Below are positions 9,986 to 18,784 of a DNA stretch of 64,000 nt, one piece after another (the first letter of the stretch is position 1; each line of letters starts with the position of its first letter). The DNA is taken from assembly GCA_017084465.1 (NCBI GenBank), contig CP070896.1:62001-126000 (forward strand). The letters run 5' to 3'. The stretch comes from Lacrimispora xylanisolvens. GTDB taxonomy: Bacteria; Bacillota; Clostridia; Lachnospirales; Lachnospiraceae. Made by a program: the position numbers and the translations under genes. The notes below the pieces were generated by a model. The model saw nothing but the letters and a program-made list of their open reading frames with translations, did not search any database and was not told the DNA's origin.

Positions 9986-10573
9986 ATGGGACGAAGTGCA
10001 GTGATATCTCGAATAACCAAAGAAACCGATATTCAGATGAAGTTTAATATTGACGGGAGCGGAATCGCCAATATTCATACAGGTATCGGTTTTTTAGACC
10101 ACATGTTAAACAGCTTTGCACGCCATGGATTTTTTGATCTGGAATTGACGGTTAAGGGAGATCTGGAAGTAGATACCCACCATACCATTGAAGATACAGG
10201 AATAGTCCTGGGTGCAGCAATTAAGGAAGCTCTGGGTGATAAAAAGTCTATAAAACGTTACGGAAATATCATACTGCCCATGGATGAGACTTTAATCTTA
10301 TGTGCAGTGGATTTATCCGGTCGGCCTTATCTTGGGTTTGAAGTTCCTTTAACTGCGGAGCGGGTAGGAGATTTTGAAACAGAGATGGTGAAGGAATTTT
10401 TCTATGCTGTATCCTATTCTGCAGAAATGAATCTTCACATCAGAAAGCTTTCAGGGGATAACAATCATCATATTATTGAAGGGGTATTTAAGGCATTTGC
10501 CAAGGCGCTTGACGATGCCACTTTACCGGATCCCCGGATTACCGGAGTTTTGTCTACAAAAGGTACATTATAA
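9986..10573 (+). CDS. hisB: Imidazoleglycerol-phosphate dehydratase HisB
   Basis: 195 residues, the monofunctional dehydratase without the N-terminal phosphatase found in enterobacterial HisB. Manganese-binding motifs are [27 protein letters not shown] and the second set [21 protein letters not shown] (His/Glu ligands). It follows hisD by 12 bases with a GGGGAAAA ribosome site. Confidence 0.94.
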   Translation: MGRSAVISRITKETDIQMKFNIDGSGIANIHTGIGFLDHMLNSFARHGFFDLELTVKGDLEVDTHHTIEDTGIVLGAAIKEALGDKKSIKRYGNIILPMDETLILCAVDLSGRPYLGFEVPLTAERVGDFETEMVKEFFYAVSYSAEMNLHIRKLSGDNNHHIIEGVFKAFAKALDDATLPDPRITGVLSTKGTL

Positions 10574-10584
10574 GGAGAACCCAT

Positions 10585-11304
10585 ATGCAGCTTTATCCAG
10601 CAATCGATTTAAAGAACGGACAATGTGTTCGTTTAAAGCAAGGTGAATTTAAAGAGATTACCGTATATTCTGATAAACCGGAAGAGATAGCAGCACTGTG
10701 GCAGGAACAGGGCGCTACCTATCTTCACCTGGTCGATTTAGACGGTGCACTGGCCGGACATTCGGTTAATGAGGAAGTAATACGCAGAATTGTGAACACG
10801 GTTTCGATCCCTGTAGAGATCGGCGGCGGGATTCGCAGTGAAGAGGCCATTGCTTCCATGCTTTCCTTAGGGGTTGCCCGGGTGATTATCGGAACGAAAG
10901 CAGTAAAACAGCCGGAGTTTATACGTGATATGATTGTAAGGTTTGGGGCTGAACGGATCGTGTTAGGAGTGGATGCCAAGGACGGAATGGTAGCGGTAGA
11001 GGGCTGGGAAACAGTAAGCGAAATCACAGCCTCCAGTCTTTGCTCCCAGATGAAGGAATACGGCATCCGCCACATAGTTTATACTGACATTTCAAGGGAC
11101 GGAATGCTTTCTGGCCCTAACGTGGCATATACAAAGAAGCTGACGGATGAAACAGGTCTTGATGTAATCGCATCCGGCGGCATGTCTTCCATGGAAGATT
11201 TAAGACAATTATACGAGGCCGGCATTCAGGGCGCAATTATCGGAAAAGCCCTGTATGAAAAGCGGATTGATCTTTCGGAGGCAGTTAAGATCTTTGAACT
11301 GTAA
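10585..11304 (+). CDS. hisA: ProFAR isomerase HisA
   Basis: 239-residue (beta/alpha)8 barrel. The catalytic Asp pair lies in [14 protein letters not shown] and [14 protein letters not shown], and phosphate-binding glycines are in [11 protein letters not shown] and [11 protein letters not shown]. It performs the Amadori isomerisation of ProFAR to PRFAR. Strong AAGGAGA ribosome site. Normally hisH and hisF flank hisA; neither is in this window. Confidence 0.92.
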   Translation: MQLYPAIDLKNGQCVRLKQGEFKEITVYSDKPEEIAALWQEQGATYLHLVDLDGALAGHSVNEEVIRRIVNTVSIPVEIGGGIRSEEAIASMLSLGVARVIIGTKAVKQPEFIRDMIVRFGAERIVLGVDAKDGMVAVEGWETVSEITASSLCSQMKEYGIRHIVYTDISRDGMLSGPNVAYTKKLTDETGLDVIASGGMSSMEDLRQLYEAGIQGAIIGKALYEKRIDLSEAVKIFEL

Positions 11305-11324
11305 AGACCATCAAGGGAGGAAAT

Positions 11325-12614
11325 ATGATGGAATGTAAAAAATTAATTGCAGGTTTCGGAATACGGGAAGGGAAAGCATGGAGACTTGATGATTTAACTG
11401 TCTGTTATGAGGAACGTCCTCTTTCTCTGGCTTGCTTTTTTGGAGATAATGGCGCAGATGAACTTTTTCTTTATGACATTTCAGAAACGGAAGCAGATCA
11501 TAAACGCACTATCGGTCTGATGAAAGAGATTGGAAGAGTTTCAGATATTCCTGTCCTTGCAGGCGGAAAGGTAAAACGTCTGGAAGATGTGAAAAAATAT
11601 TTGTATGCTGGTTCCAAAGCGGCCTTTCTTGATGTGAGTCTGGAAGAAAATGTAGACATGATGAAGGAAGCCTCCGACCGTTTTGGAGACGATAAAATTT
11701 ATGCATATTTACCCGACATATCCTATCTGTCTCATACGGAAGAATACGCACAGCTTGGAGCCTCTGTTATGATCTTAGGAGATGGGGCTCTTTCGGAAAA
11801 TGGGCTTGATGATATTTCTTCACGGGAAGAGCAATTTATTATCACCGGACTTAGTGACGATTCTTTTTTCCTGGCGGATGCTTTAAAAAGAGAGAACATT
11901 GTAGGGATTATTAGCATTTCAGATGGAAAAACCGGCTGTATGGAGATGAAACAGGAATTAAAGATACAGGGGATCCCAGTGGAAACATTTGAAAGTTCCA
12001 TAGAATTCTCTGAATTTAAATTAAACGGAGACGGACTCATTCCTGTTATTACCCAGGATTACCGGACCGGTGAAGTTCTCATGCTGGCATATATGAATGA
12101 GGAAGCTTTTAAAGAAACATTAAAAACCGGACTGATGACTTATTACAGCAGAAGTCGTCAAAGTCTCTGGCTGAAAGGAGAAACTTCCGGTCATTATCAG
12201 TATGTAAAATCACTGTCTCTGGATTGCGACAACGACACCCTTCTTGCCAAAGTAAATCAGATCGGGGCTGCCTGTCATACGGGTTCCAGAAGCTGTTTTT
12301 ATCAGGAACTGGTAAAGAAAGAATACCAGGACTCCAATCCGCTAAAAGTGTTTGAGGAGGTTTTTGAAGTCATTCTTGACCGAAAGGAAAATCCCAAGGA
12401 AGGCTCTTATACCAATTACCTTTTTGACAAAGGCATTGATAAGATCTTAAAAAAACTGGGTGAAGAAGCGACTGAGATAATTATCGCTGCGAAAAATCCT
12501 GATTCCGAAGAAGTGAAGTATGAGATTTCTGATTTTCTTTATCATATGATGGTTCTGATGGCGCAAAAGGGAGTGACCTGGGAGGATATTACCAGAGAAC
12601 TGGCGAATCGTTAG
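11325..12614 (+). CDS. hisIE: HisIE bifunctional enzyme with extra N-terminal HisF-like domain
   Basis: 429 residues, about twice the length of ordinary HisIE. Residues ~233-335 are phosphoribosyl-AMP cyclohydrolase ([14 protein letters not shown], metal ligands in LDCDNDTLL and CHTGSRSC). Residues ~340-429 are phosphoribosyl-ATP pyrophosphatase ([27 protein letters not shown]). Residues 1-230 resemble HisF/HisA barrels ([22 protein letters not shown] is close to the HisF GGGIRSVED block). However, the catalytic CLDV is replaced by GFGI and the second Asp region by YLPDI, so this domain is probably non-catalytic. Last gene of the operon, before a terminator. Confidence 0.9.
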   Translation: MMECKKLIAGFGIREGKAWRLDDLTVCYEERPLSLACFFGDNGADELFLYDISETEADHKRTIGLMKEIGRVSDIPVLAGGKVKRLEDVKKYLYAGSKAAFLDVSLEENVDMMKEASDRFGDDKIYAYLPDISYLSHTEEYAQLGASVMILGDGALSENGLDDISSREEQFIITGLSDDSFFLADALKRENIVGIISISDGKTGCMEMKQELKIQGIPVETFESSIEFSEFKLNGDGLIPVITQDYRTGEVLMLAYMNEEAFKETLKTGLMTYYSRSRQSLWLKGETSGHYQYVKSLSLDCDNDTLLAKVNQIGAACHTGSRSCFYQELVKKEYQDSNPLKVFEEVFEVILDRKENPKEGSYTNYLFDKGIDKILKKLGEEATEIIIAAKNPDSEEVKYEISDFLYHMMVLMAQKGVTWEDITRELANR

Positions 12615-12630
12615 TAAGGGATCAATAAGG

Positions 12631-12680
12631 GTAAATGGTACCGTATCAGGCGAACCTGTTAAGGTACCATTTACCGTTTT
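12631..12680 (+). terminator. his operon terminator
   Basis: GTAAATGGTACC at 12631-12642 pairs with GGTACCATTTAC at 12663-12674. An inner CAGG/CCTG stem adds stability, and CGTTTT follows. It stands between hisIE and the convergent araC-type gene. Confidence 0.75.
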
Positions 12681-13584
12681 ATATGACTGGAAGTATATAA
12701 TCAATAATAACCTTTTCACCCCGGTTTAAAGGCTCACAATAACGTTCGTTTGTGTATACTTCACACCAGTAGAAATGTTCCTGATCAATTTGTTTACCGG
12801 TTTTTTCAATGGCTTCCGTGATTAGTAAATATGCGGAATCAAGTATTTCTGCAACATTGCTTCCTTCAATCTGAATGTGTGCAGTTAAACCTGCGGGAAT
12901 ATGTTTCGCGGTCAGACCTTCTGGAATTTCAGCGTTTATATTTATAAAATCTCCAATAATGAATTCAAAATTATTCATATCTTTAAAATTATACATCATA
13001 CCGATACCCACATTGGGGTCAATGTCTTCGCAACATGTCGAATCGGAAAGAGAACTTAGTTTTTCATTTGCACCCCCTTCAAAGAATTCTTTCCATACAT
13101 TCCCTGCTTCAAAAAATGATGTTTCCCGGCCCAGACCTACCATCAGGCGTTCTTTTGTTTCCTTGTAAATAATCTTTTTCATATCTGCCATAATCCGTTT
13201 CCCTCCTATAAATCTCATTTCCAGGTAATTAATCGGAAGATAATTATTCAGTTTAGCAGTATCAGACTTGGCTTCTGATGGTGTAATTCCATGGTGCTCT
13301 TTAAATGCCCGTGAAAAGGCAGAATGGGAGTGAAAGCCATACTTAATCGCTACATCCAAAACAGTTATATCACTGTTTTTTAAATCATATCCGGCTAATG
13401 TTAATCTGCGTTTTCTCACATAATCGGCAATGCTGATACCTGATACGAAAATGAAAATGCGCTGGAACAGAGCTGCCGGACTCATGGCTATTTTGGAAAT
13501 CTCGTTATAATCGATTTCAGAACCGTCGGTAATGCTTTTCTCAAGGTATTGTATTACATCATCAAAAGTTTTACTGCTATTCAT
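12679..13584 (-). CDS. AraC-family regulator with GyrI-like effector domain
   Basis: About 301 residues. The N-terminal half holds two helix-turn-helix motifs of the AraC type (ITVLDVAIKYGFHSHSAFSRAFKEHHGITPSE). The C-terminal ~150 residues look like the GyrI/SoxS-effector small-molecule domain (EVYTNERYCEPLNRGEKVIIDYILPV). This layout is typical of regulators of drug or stress responses. ATG 13584 follows GGAGG by about eight bases on the minus strand; an upstream in-frame ATG at 13611 precedes that site. No target operon is obvious. Confidence 0.85.
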   Translation of the reverse strand: MNSSKTFDDVIQYLEKSITDGSEIDYNEISKIAMSPAALFQRIFIFVSGISIADYVRKRRLTLAGYDLKNSDITVLDVAIKYGFHSHSAFSRAFKEHHGITPSEAKSDTAKLNNYLPINYLEMRFIGGKRIMADMKKIIYKETKERLMVGLGRETSFFEAGNVWKEFFEGGANEKLSSLSDSTCCEDIDPNVGIGMMYNFKDMNNFEFIIGDFININAEIPEGLTAKHIPAGLTAHIQIEGSNVAEILDSAYLLITEAIEKTGKQIDQEHFYWCEVYTNERYCEPLNRGEKVIIDYILPVI

Positions 13585-13782
13585 GTTTCGTTCCTCCGTA
13601 ATTCCTATCATAAGGGATTAAATCGTGGTTTGCTATGCAATGTATGTACAGATTTTGTATAACTATTATAAATGTATATTAATGGGATTACAATGAGAAA
13701 TAGTTGTGTGATGAGAGTCACATATCTATTTTTTTTAGTCTTAGAATTTTATCAATGGAAATAGAAAAAAAAAAATACAATG

Positions 13783-13836
13783 GATTCAAAATTATTCATA
13801 TCTCTAAAATTCTTCATTATACCAATACTTACAATT
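13783..13836 (-). pseudogene. Decayed duplicate fragment of the AraC-type gene
   Basis: About 50 bases here match 12961-13013 inside the neighbouring AraC-type gene at roughly 85% identity in the same orientation (both contain ATTCAAAATTATTCATATCT). No usable reading frame remains. It suggests a second, related regulator gene once stood here and has been mostly lost. Confidence 0.5.
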
Positions 13837-13885
13837 TAAAGATGTTTTTAGTTTACAAATATAATGAAATTTTCCTTTCTTACTA

Positions 13886-13903
13886 TTGAATTTGCAAATT
13901 CAA
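13886..13903. promoter_or_regulatory. Perfect 18-base palindrome before the protease gene
   Basis: TTGAATTTGCAAATTCAA is its own reverse complement and ends nine bases before the AGAAGGAG ribosome site. It could be an operator or a small RNA hairpin masking translation; nothing else in the window carries it. Confidence 0.45.
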
Positions 13904-13926
13904 AAAATAATAGAAGGAGAATTATT

Positions 13927-15439
13927 ATGGAATTTAATTATTGGAGCAATGGAAAAAAAATAACTTAAAAAAAAATCTGAATCATATCGGGCATCTAAAG
14001 AGAATGGTTATATGGAAAGTAAATACAAATCTTTAACCTCTAACCTAAAACCTAAATTGACTGATCTGAAAAATGGAATTATATTAGAGACAATTAGTCA
14101 AGTTTCAAAAACCACTTCATTTTCAAGCAAAACGCAGCGAGAAGAAGATGATCTTCTGGTATTAGAAGCAGAAGATAAAACACCAATGATTCTTACAAAT
14201 CAATTTATTATCCAGTTTAAACCAGATGTGACAAGAGAAGAAATTGATAAGATTAATGATACTAATAATGTTAAAATTATCGAAAGCATTAATTGGGAGG
14301 AGAATTCTTATCTTGTGGAAAACACAGATGGTAAAGCAGTAAGTGCATTGGAGATGGCAAATACTTATCATGAAAACGATAAGGTAATATATGCACAGCC
14401 TAATTTTGTTCGGTTGCTAAAGCCTATGGCAGCAATAAGTAATGATACATATGTAAATAAGCAGTGGGCTCTTAACAATACTGGGCAGACTGGAGGAATT
14501 CCAGGTGAAGACATCCATATTTCAGAAGCATGGAAAATTACGAAAGGAAATAAAGATATTATTATTGCTATCATTGATGAAGGTGTGGATTACAAACATG
14601 AAGATTTAAATGTATCTGATAAACTGGTAACCGGGTATGATGCCTGTTACAAGCGTAATGATCCAACTCCTAAAAGTGCTGATGCCCATGGAACTGCTTG
14701 TGCAGGCATAGCGGCTGCAAAAAGTAATAATAATAAAGGAATCGCAGGCGTGGCTCCGGAATGTAAAATAATGGGGATAAGAATTGCATATGGAGTTATG
14801 GAAGGAGGCGAAAGATTATGGGTTACTGATGATGCAAAAATTGCAGATGGAATTGTTAAATCTGTGGACAGAGGGGCGGATGTCCTTAGTAACAGCTGGG
14901 GAGGCGGAGAAGACAGCCAAACAATTACAAATGCAATAAATTATGCCAAACGAAATGGCCGAAACGGAAAAGGCTGCGTTGTTTGTTTTGCAGCTGGCAA
15001 TGATAATGGCAGTGTTTCTTTTCCTGGTAGTCTAAATAATGTTATAACTGTTGCAGCATGTAATGAGTATGGTGAAAGAAAAAGTAAGACAAGTAAAGAC
15101 GGCGAATATTGGTGGGGTAGTAATTATGGACCGGAAGTTGATGTAGCAGCCCCGGGTGTTCATATTTTCACAACTGATATTATGAAAAAGGACGGCTATA
15201 GTTCTAATAATTACGTAGAAGATTTTAACGGTACGTCTGCAGCGACCCCGCATGTTGCAGGAGTTGCAGCACTTGTGCTTTCCGTTGCTCCAGAACTAAA
15301 AGCAAGTGAAGTCGAAGAAATAATCCGAAATACTGCAGATGACATTGGCGCTAAAGGTTTTGATAATTATACCGGTCATGGGAGAATAAATGCATTTAAA
15401 GCTGTTTCAAAAGCATATGAAATGCATATGCATGATTAG
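13927..15439 (+). CDS. Subtilisin-like S8 serine protease (N-terminus probably frame-broken)
   Basis: The intact frame runs from ATG 14012 (475 residues). The catalytic triad is complete: Asp in IIAIIDEGVDYKHEDL (~187), His in DAHGTACAGIAA (~226), Ser in FNGTSAATPHVAGVAAL (~407), with oxyanion Asn in CFAAGNDNGS. Residues ~50-135 look like a fervidolysin-type propeptide (FIIQFKPDVTREEID...VIYAQPNFV). No signal peptide is seen. ATG 14012 has a poor ribosome site, whereas ATG 13927 has a strong AGAAGGAG. Adding one A to each of two A runs (13953-13960 and 13967-13975) would join them into ~504 residues. I infer the real start is 13927. Confidence 0.8.
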
Positions 15440-15716
15440 GCAGGAGCTGATGACGGTCTATCATCTTAAGGACATCAGAGCCGTAGGAGTGCAGCAGATG
15501 TACCGTATGGGCATCAATGCCAATACGTAACTTAGACCGGAAGAATACATGCCCTGGGATCTACAGATTCAGAAACTATGTGGAAAGAGTCAACTTTCAT
15601 TATAATGGAAGGTTGGCTCTTTCCACATACAATCCATCTATTCTACCGTATGTATCTCATGGGGGTTTTCAGTAGAGGGAAATGGGTTTAACTCCTAATT
15701 ACAAGATTAAAATTAT
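15440..15716. other. Non-coding stretch with a long hairpin
   Basis: No recognisable gene. A short open stretch after the protease stop may be a remnant of a mobile or repeated gene, but I cannot name it. The main feature is the inverted repeat at 15577-15629. Confidence 0.5.
15577..15629. repeat. Long inverted repeat (about 22-bp stem)
   Basis: The outer arms TATGTGGAAAGAG and CTCTTTCCACATA pair perfectly over 13 bases. The pairing continues through CAAC/GTTG and TTC/GAA with two G-U type positions, around an ATTATAAT loop. No T run follows on either strand, so it is not a standard terminator. It may be a MITE-like or palindromic repeat unit, or an RNA-processing hairpin. Confidence 0.6.
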
Positions 15717-15784
15717 ATGCAAAGTACAATTTCGGAAGCTAACGTGTACAATTTTGGCACTTGGGTTGAAATTAATGTCGAATA

Positions 15785-16506
15785 ATGGTAAATATTAGTA
15801 GATACATACCATCTAAAAACAGTAAGATAGAGGGTAATATTATAGATTTGCTTAGGTTTGCTGAGGATCGTATATATAGGGATTATATAAAAAGTTCTGA
15901 TCGTGATCAGCGGTTTTCTAAAATTAAAGCATTCAATATTGTTCATGGAATTATTTTATAGCAACAGGATTAAAAGAAGCAAAGCCAAATATATCATTGA
16001 TGAGGAATGTGAAAAGGCAAGAAAGCCTGCACCACATGTGGAGATTACGATTCGACCGGCTAAGGAAGCCTTGAAACAGGCAAAGTATGGGGAAGCAGCA
16101 GCTAACGCAATGACCTTAATTCCAGGTCCTTATGCATGGATTGGAGTCGGTTTAACTATTGTTTTATCTGTGGCTGATATCATTGAATCAGAAATTTTTT
16201 TGACTTTGGACAATGTGAATTCCATAGAAGCGATTGGTAATGTTATATATCATAATTCAAACATTAATACTAAAAAAGGTCGGCAACGTAGTATATGAAA
16301 CAGTTGGTACAGCTCTTGCGCAATATTCTAATGCAGCGACAGTGTTTAGTATAATACAGGATCTTTTATACAATTCTTATGCGAATTTTGTAGGTGAAAT
16401 AAAAGTTACTGTTAGAACATATTGTGAAGAATATCAATTTAAGGGTAAGTATAATATTATGGGGGATATTGAAGGAGATTATATGCCTAATTGTAAACCC
16501 ATATAA
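15785..16506 (+). pseudogene. Broken ORF(s) of unknown function, one hydrophobic segment
   Basis: I do not recognise this protein. Three adjoining frames look like parts of one or two small genes. A first part begins at 15785 (MVNISRYIPSKNSKIEGN) and stops at 15961. A second part from about 15947 runs to ~16270 and contains the likely membrane or amphipathic segment LIPGPYAWIGVGLTIVLSVA. A third part to 16506 follows an A run at 16272-16277; with five A it reads KKVGNVVYETVGTALAQYS. Composition is AT-rich like the protease gene upstream. It could be sequencing damage or real decay. Confidence 0.45.
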
Positions 16507-16609
16507 TAAAACAACAATAAATTATAAGATATATGAAGATGGTATGTTTAAGACAGGAGAATTTAGTGATTTTATGTGGTAATTAATTTAGAAAGAGAAG
16601 AATTTTTTA

Positions 16610-16961
16610 TGATTATTATTTATTTTTTTGTTTTATGTTTTTTTTATTATTGTTTTTAGTATCTCTTTTTTATTAATAAAAAAGCTCATAATTATGAAGG
16701 AGAACGGAGGGTGAAATAATTAGCATCAAAGAATCTTATCATTAATATAGATTGAATAAAGTATATGCATATTATCCTATTTACCAATATGAAGTAAATA
16801 GTATTACATATCAATCGGAATTTCCATTTGGTGAAGGATCATCAAGCGCAATTCATATAGGGGAAAAGGTGATTATACAATATGATAAGAAAAATCCAGA
16901 AAATTTTATAGTTTCTGGTAAGGAAAACGCCTGGTTAGGTCAAGCTATATTTGGATGCTGA
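16610..16961 (+). pseudogene. DUF3592-type membrane protein, broken and truncated
   Basis: The open part from 16752 (YPIYQYEVNSITYQSEF...IHIGEKVIIQYDKKNPENF) resembles DUF3592, small membrane-anchored proteins whose extracytoplasmic domain ends in a GxxVxVxYdpxxP motif. Upstream, at 16610, MIIIYFFVLCFFYYCF would be the N-terminal membrane helix, but T runs and a stop break the frame. The coding sequence ends two bases before the left terminal repeat of the IS30 element and lacks the usual C-terminal helix, so the insertion probably removed its end. Confidence 0.5.
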
Positions 16962-16962
16962 C

Positions 16963-18648
16963 TTGAAAAAGTAAATTCCGGTGCAGGACTAAATTCCACC
17001 ACCCTTTAAAAGTTGTCATAAATGGTAGAGGTTTTCGCGCACTATTTTAAGATTTCTGCTATAATTAAGCTAACTTCTTACAAAAATCCATGTTTTAGGG
17101 CAGAGAAAACAGGCCACTGGAGTTTCGTGTGCTAGACTAAATTCCACCGGCCACATTCAAAAAATGTGAAAAGTTTACTTCCAGTCCGACAGCAGATTTA
17201 AGTAAGTTAGTTAACGGTTGTAGCGAATCAGCTTAGGTGTCAGATTGACCTCGTCAGGGACAATGCGCCTAAGCTGAAGTGCTTTTAAAGTGTCTTCGCC
17301 AAATGATTCTAGAGCCAGATTATATGGTGTTTCACCACCCAGACTCTCCCGCGGTGTGGAATTGATATGATTAACAATCAGATTCACGTCCCATTGAGTT
17401 AGAAATTCAAAGCTGGTTCCTTTTGGAAGCACCATGCGAAGCATGGTATGGACATTTTCTACGCCCCCCTTCTGACCGCTACGCATTGGATCACAGTAGT
17501 AGAGATTACAGCGCTGAATTTCATTGATCCCAGTCTCCAGACTTACAGGATCACCAAATTCGGAGCCACGGTCAGTTAATACGTATTCGAATAAGGAAAC
17601 GAATTCATAGGTTCCCAGTCGTTTCTCAAGATGGTCAAATACAAGCCTTACGGCGCCTTTGGTGCATCGGTTCATCAGGAATGCAAGAAAAAGTTTTTCC
17701 TTGGTAAAGTAGAACGTCAGCAGAGTCTTTTTAGATTCACGGGAAGAATGAACCGTGTCCATTTCTGCAAAGTATTCAAGGTCCAAAGACTGAAAATCAG
17801 GATAGGTTCTGTTGACAAAAACAGAGCGATCTGTGATCTGTGTCTTGTGGCATTTACGTGGTTTGAACTTAGGTTTTTACGCTTTAAATCTACATTTCTG
17901 GCGGAGAACAGACCCTTGTCAATGTAGGTATAGATTGTGCGGACAGACATATCCAGTTCGGATGATTTACGGAGATCTGATAGGGAGACTGCCCCTGCTC
18001 AATTAGAGGAGTAACAATCATATCTTTTTGATGTAGTTCGTGCTTTGTCATGCAGATACCATTTCTGGAATTGGTGAGCAGCTCACGATATTTGCGGTCG
18101 GCAAACCGTGCATTGTATGTGTATTTGTGAGCAATGGTACAGTGAGAGATTTTCTTGTCACAGCCATTGCAAACGTGGGGAGCTTTATCCAGTCGTGAAC
18201 AGCGTTCCTTCACAAAATCCCGGCAGGTTTGATTACAGGTCGGACAGGAAGTGCATTTGACACCGCATGCAAGAATCTTTCTGCAGACATTTACTTTTCG
18301 ACAGCTAAACCTGTGAATGCAGAAGTTCTTGGCATTGTAAAAGGTGCCTTTATGATACCAGTCAGAGGAACGCCTGGCCTTGACCTCCTTAGAGATGGTG
18401 GTCGGATCTTTACATAGGTATTTTGCGATATCTTTAAATGTATGATTTTGATTTAAATAGTTCTCAATAAAACACGATCCTTCAGAGTGAGGTGCTTCTG
18501 GTTACCAGGAATATATTTACTCATAAAATCTCCTTCTACTGCTGTCAGAAGGAGTTATAAAGATATCATGTATGTATAAAAGAGTAAATATAAACTGTGC
18601 AGAGGTAAACTCTACCAGAGTAAATGGGGGTGGAATTTACTTTTTCAA
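16963..18648. mobile_element. IS30-family insertion sequence, 1686 bp
   Basis: The terminal repeats are TTGAAAAAGTAAATTCC at 16963-16979 and its exact reverse complement at 18632-18648. CTAAATTCCACC recurs at 16989-17000 and 17137-17148 near the left end, which may be extra transposase binding sites. One transposase gene lies on the minus strand. No clear target duplication is visible. A hairpin spanning the right end (TTTTTCAAT...ATTGAAAAA, 18641-18663) continues into flanking DNA. Confidence 0.85.
17211..18524 (-). CDS. IS30-family transposase (three frame breaks)
   Basis: From ATG 18524 with a strong AAGGAGA site. The N-terminal part has a helix-turn-helix (HTFKDIAKYLCKDPTTISKEVKA) and a Cys-rich zinc-like segment (CGVKCTSCPTCNQTC...CNGCDKK). 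The C-terminal DDE core has Asp in AEMDTVHSS, Asp in VLTDRGSEFG and Glu in GGVENVHTMLRMVLPKGT. Frame is lost at three short runs: A 18469-18472, G 17960-17961 and T 17874-17878 (plus-strand bases). Each is repaired by adding one base, giving ~438 residues. It is probably intact in the organism, though decay of an insertion sequence cannot be excluded. Confidence 0.8.
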
Positions 18649-18679
18649 TTTTCGATTGAAAAATAATCACTAAAAAACA

Positions 18680-18709
18680 TTGACAAAAAAGGAAATCACA
18701 GTATATAAT
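18680..18709 (+). promoter_or_regulatory. Promoter of the alpha-glucan locus
   Basis: TTGACA at 18680-18685 and TATAAT at 18704-18709, 18 bases apart, 76 bases before the first gene and just outside the IS30 right end. Confidence 0.7.
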
Positions 18710-18748
18710 TACTATGCAATAGCAATACAAAAGTATTTTACTGTTTAC

Positions 18749-18760
18749 TTAAACGTTTCA
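18749..18760. promoter_or_regulatory. Candidate LacI-type operator
   Basis: TTAAACGTTTCA contains the palindrome AAACGTTT (18751-18758) with the central CG typical of LacI/GalR-family operators. It lies in the leader of the first gene. The LacI regulator at 22769 is the obvious candidate to bind it; a degenerate catabolite (cre) site is an alternative. Confidence 0.5.
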
Positions 18761-18784
18761 GCAGAAATAAGGGAGGTGTTTTTT

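Larger units (their letters stand above)
13585..13926. other. Intergenic region upstream of the S8 protease
   Basis: AT-rich, no supported gene. It holds the araC-type ribosome site, the AraC-like fragment, a perfect 18-base palindrome at 13886-13903 and the ribosome site AGAAGGAG at 13912-13919. A 61-codon ORF at 13704-13889 has low-complexity composition and is not supported. Confidence 0.6.

Noticed and set aside
13704..13889. 61-codon ORF between the AraC-type gene and the protease
   Set aside because: Low-complexity AT-rich sequence with no good ribosome site; it overlaps the AraC-like relic on the opposite strand.
15440..15560. Partial transposase or resolvase gene after the protease
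   Set aside because: A short open stretch looked gene-like, but it has stops within ~40 codons and no motif I can name.
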